Shown here piece after piece: positions 1-5,285 of a stretch of 6,379 nt of DNA. The position numbers and the translations under genes were made by a program. Source of the stretch: Oscillospiraceae bacterium (GTDB taxonomy: Bacteria; Bacillota; Clostridia; Oscillospirales; Oscillospiraceae); NCBI GenBank assembly GCA_020025395.1, contig JAHHSE010000085.1, positions 1 through 6,379 on the forward strand, given 5' to 3'. Under the pieces are notes generated by a model. The model was given only the letters and a program-made list of their open reading frames with translations, did not search any database and was not told the DNA's origin. Position 1 is the first letter of the stretch, and every line of letters begins with the position of its first letter.

Positions 1-282
1 GGCAAAGATCAGGGGAGCGGTGCGCAGGCGCATGGGCGTATGCTCCCGTACGGCGGCAAGGACCAGATTGGTTCCCATGTCCCGCTCCATTCCGCAGATG
101 TGATAGAGCAGGATGGTGGCCGGTCCCCCCAGAGGCAGGAGGAGGAGCAGGGCGGGAAACCTGCCCCGGAGATGGGTGACAAAATCCACCGAGAGATGGA
201 AGGCAACGGCCGCCAGTCCCACCAAAAGACCTATGAGGACGGCGGCGATGGACCGGCGAAGGAAGGATTTGACAGAACACAC
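1..282 (-). CDS. ClC-family chloride channel/antiporter, N-terminal part (cut by window edge)
   Basis: Reading the minus strand from a GTG at 282 gives an open frame of 94 codons that runs to the left edge. Residues about 8-30 form a first hydrophobic helix (AAVLIGLLVGLAAVAFH). A short polar stretch follows (SVDFVTHLRGRFP), then a second hydrophobic segment (ALLLLLPLGGPATILLYH), then CGMERDMGTNLVLAAVRE and a run entering the next helix. This matches the start of bacterial voltage-gated-chloride-channel proteins as I know them. The diagnostic ClC filter motifs (GSGIP, GREGP/A) would lie beyond the edge, so the family call rests on the N-terminus only. The start is chosen because GAGGTG at 289-294 stands six bases before this GTG; another in-frame GTG at 291 overlaps that site and is less likely. 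Family members move chloride, or exchange chloride or fluoride for protons, across the cytoplasmic membrane. It is transcribed divergently from the CBS-domain gene. Confidence 0.72.
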   Translation of the reverse strand, partial: MCSVKSFLRRSIAAVLIGLLVGLAAVAFHLSVDFVTHLRGRFPALLLLLPLGGPATILLYHICGMERDMGTNLVLAAVREHTPMRLRTAPLIFA

Positions 283-316
283 GGAAAACACCTCTTTTTG
301 CCGTAATGGCACAGAA

Positions 317-345
317 AGTATACCACACTTCACTTTTCTTGGAAA
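317..345 (-). promoter_or_regulatory. Predicted promoter for the ClC gene
   Basis: On the minus strand a TTTCCA box (340-345, four of six consensus bases) lies 17 bases from a TATACT -10 box (317-322, five of six). Transcription would start near 310, leaving a leader of about 28 nt before the GTG at 282. The promoter overlaps the divergent one on the other strand inside an inverted repeat. Confidence 0.5.
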
Positions 346-357
346 GTGTGATATACT
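329..357 (+). promoter_or_regulatory. Predicted promoter for the CBS/CorC-like gene
   Basis: TTCACT (329-334, four of six) and TATACT (352-357, five of six) are separated by 17 bases, the optimal sigma-A spacing. The expected start near 364 gives a leader of about 32 nt before the TTG at 396, with AAGGAGG at 382-388 as ribosome binding site. Confidence 0.55.
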
Positions 358-395
358 GTAAATAATATCGTTTCCGGATACAAGGAGGAATTTTT

Positions 396-1412
396 TTGTT
401 TAGCGACACAGTCGTTCCCCGAATATGCCTGGGAGGTCTGCTGATTTTGCTCGGGGCCTTCCTGGGTCAGGGCATCCCCCCGCTCAGCGCCGCCCTTCAA
501 AAAACGATCAACGGCTTTTTGCGGGTGACCCGAATCAATCCCGACGCCGGGAAGAAAACCGCCGCGGAACAGGAGCTTTTGGCCTTCATGGACCGGAGTG
601 AGGAGCCGGGGAGCATGGAGCAGAACGCCAAAGAGCTGATTGAGAATGTCTTTGAGTTCAACCACTCCACGGCGGAGGATCTGATGGTCCATCGGCGGGA
701 CATGGTCCTTTTGTGGCTGGACAGCACCGATGAGGAGATCCGAACCGTCATCGAGGAGAGCGGACTCTCCCGCTTTCCGCTCTGTCAGGAGGATGCGGAC
801 GATGTGATAGGCATTCTCTCCACACGGGACTACCTGCTTAATCTGAACCGGGCGGCGCCCAAGGAGCTGAAGGAGCTGGTAAGACCTGCCTACTTTGTGC
901 CGGAGAGTGTCCGTGCAGACCTTCTCTTCCGGGATATGCAGAGCAAAAAGGTACATATGGCCATTGTGGTGGATGAGTATGGGGGGACCAGCGGTCTGAT
1001 TACTCTGGAGGACCTGCTGGAGGAGATCGTGGGGAACATTTACGATGAGTTCGATCCCCAGGAGGAGAGTGAGATCCTCCCTCTGGGAGAGAATCTGTGG
1101 CGGGTTTCCGGTGCCGCCGATCTGGAGCTCCTGGGGAAAACCCTGGGGACAGCGCTTCCGGAACAGGAGGAGTACGATACCCTGGGCGGGCTGATTTTCG
1201 CCCAGCTGGCAGTGATTCCGGAAGACGGCAGCCATTTGGAGCTGGAGGTCCTGGGCTTGAAGATCCGGGTGGAAAAATGGGCGGACCGACGGGTAGAGTG
1301 GGCCTTAGTCTCCCGTCTGGATCTGGAAGAGAAGAACAGAGAGGACTGTGAGGAGAAAGAAGAGGAAAACATCCCTTCTTTTGAGAAAGAAACCGAAAAA
1401 AAGAAAGATTAA
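396..1412 (+). CDS. CorC/HlyC-like CBS-pair protein lacking the DUF21 membrane domain
   Basis: This is a 338-residue protein of the hemolysin/CorC group. The TTG start at 396 is supported by AAGGAGG at 382-388; no ATG is near. Residues 10-27 form one hydrophobic segment (CLGGLLILLGAFLGQG). Residues 55-92 match the acidic linker that precedes the CBS pair in this family (AAEQELLAFMDRSEEPGSMEQNAKELIENVFEF). Two CBS motifs follow at about 95-155 and 160-218, the second ending in the typical DEYGGTSGLITLEDLLEEIVG. A CorC_HlyC (transporter-associated) domain spans about 228-305. The last 35 residues are a highly charged Glu/Lys tail. Full-length relatives are usually 400-450 residues with a four-helix DUF21/CNNM domain; here that domain is reduced to one segment. 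Known relatives sense nucleotides through CBS and act in Mg/Co handling or envelope stability; the role of this short form is not known. It has its own promoter and terminator, so it is probably transcribed alone. Confidence 0.88.
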   Translation: MFSDTVVPRICLGGLLILLGAFLGQGIPPLSAALQKTINGFLRVTRINPDAGKKTAAEQELLAFMDRSEEPGSMEQNAKELIENVFEFNHSTAEDLMVHRRDMVLLWLDSTDEEIRTVIEESGLSRFPLCQEDADDVIGILSTRDYLLNLNRAAPKELKELVRPAYFVPESVRADLLFRDMQSKKVHMAIVVDEYGGTSGLITLEDLLEEIVGNIYDEFDPQEESEILPLGENLWRVSGAADLELLGKTLGTALPEQEEYDTLGGLIFAQLAVIPEDGSHLELEVLGLKIRVEKWADRRVEWALVSRLDLEEKNREDCEEKEEENIPSFEKETEKKKD

Positions 1413-1454
1413 ATCCTCTCTCATTCGGTTAAGAAGAAAATTAAAAACGCACCG

Positions 1455-1489
1455 AAAAAGACGGACAGAGGCATCCGTCTTTTTCTTTT
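1455..1489 (+). terminator. Rho-independent terminator after the CBS/CorC-like gene
   Basis: AAAAAGACGGA (1455-1465) pairs perfectly with TCCGTCTTTTT (1474-1484) around an 8-base loop. A T-rich run continues to 1489. It lies 43 bases after the stop codon. Confidence 0.88.
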
Positions 1490-1508
1490 GAAAAATTTGA
1501 AATAAGTC

Positions 1509-1537
1509 TTCCAAAATTCCTGAAAATGGTGTATGAT
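1509..1537 (+). promoter_or_regulatory. pyk: Possible pyk promoter
   Basis: TATGAT (1532-1537) matches five of six -10 bases, with a weak TTCCAA (1509-1514) 17 bases upstream. A better -35-like TTGAAA at 1497-1502 is too far from it (29-base spacer). The terminator just upstream means pyk needs its own promoter in this stretch. The -10 is reasonable, the -35 is not convincing. The leader would be about 44 nt. Confidence 0.4.
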
Positions 1538-1586
1538 GATGACGCTAAAAGCGCAGTAAAGGGATACTGTTCAGGAGGAAGTTATC

Positions 1587-3005
1587 ATGAGAAAGACAAA
1601 GATTATCTGTACCCTTGGTCCGGCTGTGGACAATGAGGAGAGCATCCGCCAGCTTATGCAGGCCGGAATGAATGCCGCTCGCTTTAATTTCTCCCATGGT
1701 ACTCACGAAAGCCATCTGGCTACTTTACAGAAAGTCAAGAAGGTTCGGGATGAGCTGGGCCTGCCCGTAGCCACCATTCTGGACACCAAAGGACCGGAGA
1801 TCCGTGTGGGTCTCTTCAAAGAGGGCAAGGTGGTGCTGGAAGAAGGCCAGACCTTCACCCTGACCACCCGGCAGGTGGAAGGGGATGCCACTGTGGTCAG
1901 CCAGAGCTATAAGGGTCTGCCCTCTGATGTAAAGGAAGGGGACCATATCCTGATCGATGACGGCCTGATCGACATGGTGGTCACAGAGCGGACAGACACC
2001 GATGTGGTCTGTCAGGTGGAAAACGGAGGTCCCCTCTCCAACAATAAGAGCGTCAATGTTCCGGGGGCCAAGATCAACCTGCCCGCTCTGACGGAGAAGG
2101 ATCGGGGGGATCTGAAGTTTGCGGCGGAGAATGGGATGGACTTCATCGCCGCCTCCTTTGTCCGAAAGGCCTCCGATGTCCATGAGATCAGGGGAGAGCT
2201 TCGCCGTCACGGCGGCGGCGGCATCCGCATCATCGCCAAGATCGAAAATCAGGAGGGTGTGGACAACCTGGAGGAGATCATTGAGGCTGCCGACTCCATT
2301 ATGGTGGCCCGTGGTGATCTGGGGGTTGAGATCCCCCTGTGGGAGGTTCCCGCCATCCAAAAGCGGATGATTTCAAAAACCACCATGGCGGGCAAGCCGG
2401 TGGTCACCGCCACCCAGATGCTGGATTCCATGACCAGGAATCCCCGCCCCACCCGTGCGGAGGTCAGCGATGTGGCAAACGCCGTCTTTGACGGCACCTC
2501 CTGCGTCATGCTCTCTGGAGAGAGCGCCAACGGAAAGTATCCGGTGGAAGCGGTCACCACCATGGCGAGAATCTGTGAGGCCGCTGAGGCCACCATCCAT
2601 TACTGGAAGCGGTTCACCAACCGTCCCCTCCGGGCCGGGGTCTCCATCAATGATGCCATCACACACACCGCCTGTCAGACTGCCATGGATTTGGATGCCA
2701 AGGCCATTCTGACTGCCACCAAAAGCGGGCACACCGCCCGGATGGTCTCCCGGTTCCGCCCCGCCTGCCCCATCGTGGCCCTGTGTCCGGATGAGCAGGC
2801 CCGCCGTCAGCTGGCCATCTCCTGGGGCGTCATGCCCTATCTTTGCGAGGATGTGGAGAATACGGACACCCTCTTTGCCGTCTGCGCCTTTACCGCCTTG
2901 AAGGAGAATGCGGTGCAGGCCGGAGACACGGTGGTCATCACCGCCGGCGTACCCATTGGGAAGAGCGGTTCCACCAATCTGATTAAAGCCCAGATCGTGG
3001 GGTAA
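1587..3005 (+). CDS. pyk: Pyruvate kinase
   Basis: This 472-residue enzyme catalyses the last step of glycolysis, transferring phosphate from phosphoenolpyruvate to ADP in the cytosol. It starts MRKTKIICTLGPA, with AGGAGG at 1573-1578 before the ATG. The active-site set is present: R32, N34, S36 and H37 in AARFNFSHG, the DTKGPEIR loop with D66, K68, E71 and R73, then K218 and E220 in IIAKIENQEG, D244 in MVARGDLG, and T276 in TATQMLDSM. Residues 1-69 and about 170-340 form the TIM barrel, 70-169 the mobile B domain, and 350-472 the allosteric C domain ending GKSGSTNLIKAQIVG. The length is that of ordinary bacterial type I/II enzymes; the extra C-terminal PEP-utiliser-like domain of Geobacillus/Bacillus forms is absent. 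A run of four glycines (209-212, encoded by GGC triplets) sits in the loop before the signature strand. It is monocistronic between two terminators. Confidence 0.98.
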   Translation: MRKTKIICTLGPAVDNEESIRQLMQAGMNAARFNFSHGTHESHLATLQKVKKVRDELGLPVATILDTKGPEIRVGLFKEGKVVLEEGQTFTLTTRQVEGDATVVSQSYKGLPSDVKEGDHILIDDGLIDMVVTERTDTDVVCQVENGGPLSNNKSVNVPGAKINLPALTEKDRGDLKFAAENGMDFIAASFVRKASDVHEIRGELRRHGGGGIRIIAKIENQEGVDNLEEIIEAADSIMVARGDLGVEIPLWEVPAIQKRMISKTTMAGKPVVTATQMLDSMTRNPRPTRAEVSDVANAVFDGTSCVMLSGESANGKYPVEAVTTMARICEAAEATIHYWKRFTNRPLRAGVSINDAITHTACQTAMDLDAKAILTATKSGHTARMVSRFRPACPIVALCPDEQARRQLAISWGVMPYLCEDVENTDTLFAVCAFTALKENAVQAGDTVVITAGVPIGKSGSTNLIKAQIVG

Positions 3006-3014
3006 GCCCCCAGA

Positions 3015-3054
3015 AAACAGGCCCGGCCAGAGTTCACTCTGGCCGGGCCTGTTT
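3015..3054. terminator. Strong hairpin terminator between convergent pyk and racemase genes
   Basis: AAACAGGCCCGGCCAGAG (3015-3032) and its exact reverse complement (3037-3054) form an 18-bp stem with a TTCA loop. On the plus strand GTTTGTGTT follows, and on the minus strand TGTTTTCT, so either strand has only a modest U tract but a very stable stem. It begins 10 bases after the pyk stop and lies 38 bases beyond the racemase stop on the other strand. A shared two-way terminator is the simplest reading. Confidence 0.85.
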
Positions 3055-3092
3055 GTGTTCGGATGATTACAATTTGAAATATAAGAGAGGAA

Positions 3093-4226
3093 TTATACAA
3101 AAAACCGGTCCAGACGGGAGCCGAGAGAGGTGAAGATCTCATTGGTGATGGTTCCTGCCTGCTCTGCCAGGTCCAGAGCGGAAATGGTGAGGGAGCCGGA
3201 CCGCCCCAGAAAGACCGCCTCATCTCCCGGGGCGATGGGGGGCAGATCGGTGACATCCAGAAGGGTCTGATCCATGCAGATCCGCCCGGCGATGGGGGCC
3301 TTGAAGCCGTGGAGGAGGGCGGCTCCCACCCCGTCGGAGAGGCAGCGGGGCAGACCGTCGGCATATCCGATGGTGGCCACCGCCAGCCGGGTCTCCCGCC
3401 GGGCGGTGAACCGCTGGCCATATCCGGCAGAGGTGTTGGGAGGGAGGCGGTGAAGGTGGGCCACTCTGGCTTTGAGGGTGAGGACCGGGCGGAGATCCAC
3501 CGGACGGGCCAGCCAATCCCCTTTGGCGCTAAAGGTACCGTAAAGGGAAATCCCTGGTCGGGCAAGGCTCCCGCCCAGCTCCGGATAGTTGACCATGCCG
3601 TAGCTGGCCAGGAGATGGGTCTGGGGGATGAGGCAGCCCATGGCCCGGAGCCGCTCTACCGTCCGATGGAAGAGGGCTCCCTGAGCATGGGCAAAGGCCT
3701 GATGGTCGGGGGACCGGCTGTCCGCGGTGCAGAGGTGGGAGAATACGCCGGTGACCCGGAGGTTGGGGAGGGCAAAGACAGAGCGCAGGGCCTCCGCATC
3801 CTCGCAGTCCCCGCCCAGACGATGCATCCCGGTGTCCAGCTTGAGCTGGATTCGGAGGGGGACCCCCATGGCGCTGAGGCGGGCGGCGTGGTCGGGGCTG
3901 ACCGCCGTCTGGGTGAGATCCCAGCGGTGGAGGAGGGGGGCCTCCTCCGGCCGGGTATACCCCAGAACCAGAATCTCCCCCGAAAGCCCGGCGGACCGAA
4001 GCTCAATCCCCTCCGAGAGGGTGGCCACGGAGAAGGCGCGGATTCCCAGATCATAGAGGGCCTTGGATATGAGGACCGCCCCATGTCCGTATGCGTTGGC
4101 CTTGACCACCGGCATCAGGGCGCAGTGGGGCGGGAGGAGGGACTGCAGGACCCGGACATTGTGGGCCAGGGCCGTTTGGTCCAGCTCGATCCAGGCCCGT
4201 CCGTTTGGAAGCTCCATGGTGCTCAT
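3093..4226 (-). CDS. Soluble alanine-racemase-fold protein, predicted VanT-type serine racemase
   Basis: This PLP-dependent fold-type III racemase (377 aa from 4226) has the PLP lysine K42 in VVKANAYGHG, the second catalytic base Y269 in AGYGQRF, Y288 in YADG, and M318-D319 in GRICMDQ. The C-terminal TITNE places N362 (codon 3141-3143) where alanine racemases have Tyr (TINYE; Tyr354 of Geobacillus Alr). Published VanTG work, recalled here, ties the equivalent Asn to acceptance of L-serine, so I infer L-Ser to D-Ser conversion, perhaps with alanine racemisation as well. Enterococcal VanT has a large N-terminal membrane domain; none is present here and no hydrophobic segment is seen. The 4226 ATG overlaps the upstream stop as ATGA, but AAAGGA abuts it; the ATG at 4217 (374 aa, starting MELPNGRAW) has AAAGGA at 9-base spacing and may be the real start. 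It is the last gene of the operon. The alternative is that it is simply the host's alanine racemase (alr). Confidence 0.93.
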   Translation of the reverse strand: MSTMELPNGRAWIELDQTALAHNVRVLQSLLPPHCALMPVVKANAYGHGAVLISKALYDLGIRAFSVATLSEGIELRSAGLSGEILVLGYTRPEEAPLLHRWDLTQTAVSPDHAARLSAMGVPLRIQLKLDTGMHRLGGDCEDAEALRSVFALPNLRVTGVFSHLCTADSRSPDHQAFAHAQGALFHRTVERLRAMGCLIPQTHLLASYGMVNYPELGGSLARPGISLYGTFSAKGDWLARPVDLRPVLTLKARVAHLHRLPPNTSAGYGQRFTARRETRLAVATIGYADGLPRCLSDGVGAALLHGFKAPIAGRICMDQTLLDVTDLPPIAPGDEAVFLGRSGSLTISALDLAEQAGTITNEIFTSLGSRLDRFFV

Positions 4227-4684
4227 TCCTTTCGCAAAATACGGGGGGACGGGGCCACCACGGTGGCACCGTCCGGGACATCGAAGGGGACCACCGCCCC
4301 GGCGCCGATTTTAACATGGTTTCCGATTTGAATGTCCCCCACCAGGACCGCACCGGCCCCAATGAGGCAGTGGTCCCCGATTTTCGGGGCGGCCCCGTTG
4401 ACCTCTCCGATGGTGACATTTTGATAGATGCGGCAGTCTGATCCGATGACGGCGTATCGGGAGATATAGATTCCGTGAAGGCCGTGAGGAAGGGAGGGGA
4501 TGCCTCGAAAAACGGCTCCGGGGCCGATGTATCCGCCCCGTTTTTGGGCCAGACGGCTGAGACGGAAGGTGAGCAGGCTGCGGTGCCACGGGCTTTTGGC
4601 GGCCTCCCGCCGACGGAAGAGCTTCCAGAAGCGGGTCAGGTGATCCCCTCTGGAATAGTCAATGAGTCGGTTCCGAATCCCCAT
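4223..4684 (-). CDS. Hexapeptide-repeat acetyltransferase, serine acetyltransferase class
   Basis: The protein has 153 residues. The first 50 are basic and amphipathic (LTRFWKLFRRREAAK). From about 52 on the chain shows hexapeptide turns of a left-handed beta helix (IGPGAVF, ISRYAVIGSDCRIYQNVTIG, PKIGDHCLIGAGAVLVGDIQIGNHVKIGAGAVV), closing with a PSPRI tail like the GxPAR end of CysE-type enzymes. A PHGLHG motif (66-71) supplies the likely catalytic histidine. The long helical N-terminal domain of true CysE is missing, and the position where CysE has GDRHPKI reads NGAAPKI, without the histidine. So acetyl-CoA:acceptor transfer is well supported, but L-serine as acceptor is only a family guess; D-serine, a sugar or a wall precursor are possible. 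The ATG at 4684 is preceded by AAGGGGGG about seven bases upstream. It overlaps the peptidase gene by 26 bp and the racemase by 4 bp, so translation is probably coupled. I know no standard van gene of this kind. Confidence 0.88.
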   Translation of the reverse strand: MGIRNRLIDYSRGDHLTRFWKLFRRREAAKSPWHRSLLTFRLSRLAQKRGGYIGPGAVFRGIPSLPHGLHGIYISRYAVIGSDCRIYQNVTIGEVNGAAPKIGDHCLIGAGAVLVGDIQIGNHVKIGAGAVVPFDVPDGATVVAPSPRILRKE

Positions 4685-5285
4685 GGAGAGGCCCCCCTTC
4701 CAAACAGGCTGAGGTGTTGAGGGAAAGGGCCTGATGATACTCCTCCAGGGTCCAGCCCCGCTCCTTCATCACGGCGGCGTGGGGGGTTCCCACATAGCGG
4801 AAGTGCCATGGCTCGTGGGCGATGCCGGTGATGGATTCCTTTCCGGCGGGATAGCGCTCCACAAAGCCGAACTCCGCCGCCCGCTCCCGGACGGTCTGGC
4901 AGATTCCGTGGTAGGGAAAGTCCGGGCGGATAAAGTCGATGGTCTCCTGAGTCAATCCCAGATCGATGGCCAGTCCGGTCTGATGCTCACTGTGTCCCGG
5001 CTTGGCCACAAACTTTCGGGTGAACTCCAACCCGTTTTCCCGGAGGGAGCTGTTGTAAAGCTCGGTCTGCTCCCGCATGGAGCGCCAGCCGCTCACCGGG
5101 GTGATATGGCGCCAGCCGTCCACCGCCTCCATCAGGAGATTGAGCTGTCGGGCGGCCTCCCGCTCCATCAGGACCCGGCCCTGGACAAGGACCAGGGTCT
5201 CCATGGGGGCGTCCTTTGAGAGACCGAACCGGGCGTTAATCAAGATCAGAGAGGAGAGATTCTTCCCAAAATCCGTGGCAATCAT
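4659..5285 (-). CDS. VanXY/VanY-type zinc D,D-dipeptidase/carboxypeptidase (M15B)
   Basis: This 208-residue protein of the peptidase M15B family resembles VanXY in sequence and layout. Zinc ligands are H101 and D108 in SEHQTGLAIDLG and H161 in EPWHFRYVG. E158 is the catalytic glutamate, and R68 in SGWRS is the conserved arginine. Features I recall from VanXYC recur at matching places: LINA near the N-terminus, SLRENGLEFTRKFVAKPG, FGFVERYP, ITGIAHEPWHFRYVG and WTLEEYHQAL. There is no signal peptide or membrane anchor, unlike VanY, so it should act in the cytosol. Known VanXY enzymes hydrolyse D-Ala-D-Ala and trim D-Ala from UDP-MurNAc-pentapeptide, favouring D-Ala-D-Ser ends; the sequence alone cannot prove both activities. 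The start ATG overlaps the ligase stop as ATGA, and AGG or GGCGG just upstream are weak binding sites, which suggests coupled translation. The last 30 or so residues form a tail that overlaps the next gene. Confidence 0.92.
   Translation of the reverse strand: MIATDFGKNLSSLILINARFGLSKDAPMETLVLVQGRVLMEREAARQLNLLMEAVDGWRHITPVSGWRSMREQTELYNSSLRENGLEFTRKFVAKPGHSEHQTGLAIDLGLTQETIDFIRPDFPYHGICQTVRERAAEFGFVERYPAGKESITGIAHEPWHFRYVGTPHAAVMKERGWTLEEYHQALSLNTSACLEGGPLHGDSEPTH

Larger units (their letters stand above)
317..357. repeat. 14-bp inverted repeat in divergent promoter region
   Basis: The arms AGTATACCACACTT (317-330) and AAGTGTGATATACT (344-357) are reverse complements at 13 of 14 positions, around a 13-base centre. 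Each arm carries a TATACT -10 hexamer pointing outward, so the symmetry places two back-to-back promoters within 41 bp. This may be simple promoter symmetry or a dimeric repressor operator. It lies in a gap between divergent genes, so a transcription terminator is unlikely. Confidence 0.7.

Noticed and set aside
9..206. 65-codon minus-strand frame at the left edge
   Set aside because: A neighbouring minus-strand frame from GTG 282 encodes coherent hydrophobic ClC-like sequence; this one is Ser/Pro/Cys-rich out-of-frame sequence.
330..1235. 301-codon minus-strand frame opposite the CBS/CorC-like gene
   Set aside because: It lies entirely against a well-supported gene, has no family resemblance, and its end falls inside the divergent promoter.
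2210..2222. GGC triplet run encoding four glycines in pyk
   Set aside because: Short codon repeat in a surface loop region ahead of the signature strand; no sign that it disrupts the enzyme.
1725..2360. 211-codon minus-strand frame opposite pyk
   Set aside because: Mirror frame of conserved pyruvate kinase codons, with no domain or ribosome binding site of note.
3015..3054. 18-bp perfect inverted repeat considered as a mobile or REP-type element
   Set aside because: Its position between two convergent stops, the 4-base loop and flanking A/T tracts fit a shared terminator better; no second copy is seen in the window.
3309..4331. 340-codon open frame on the plus strand opposite the racemase
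   Set aside because: It is antisense to a clear racemase gene, is rich in Gly/Glu/Arg from GC-rich codons read backwards, shows no recognisable domain, and runs on past the racemase start.
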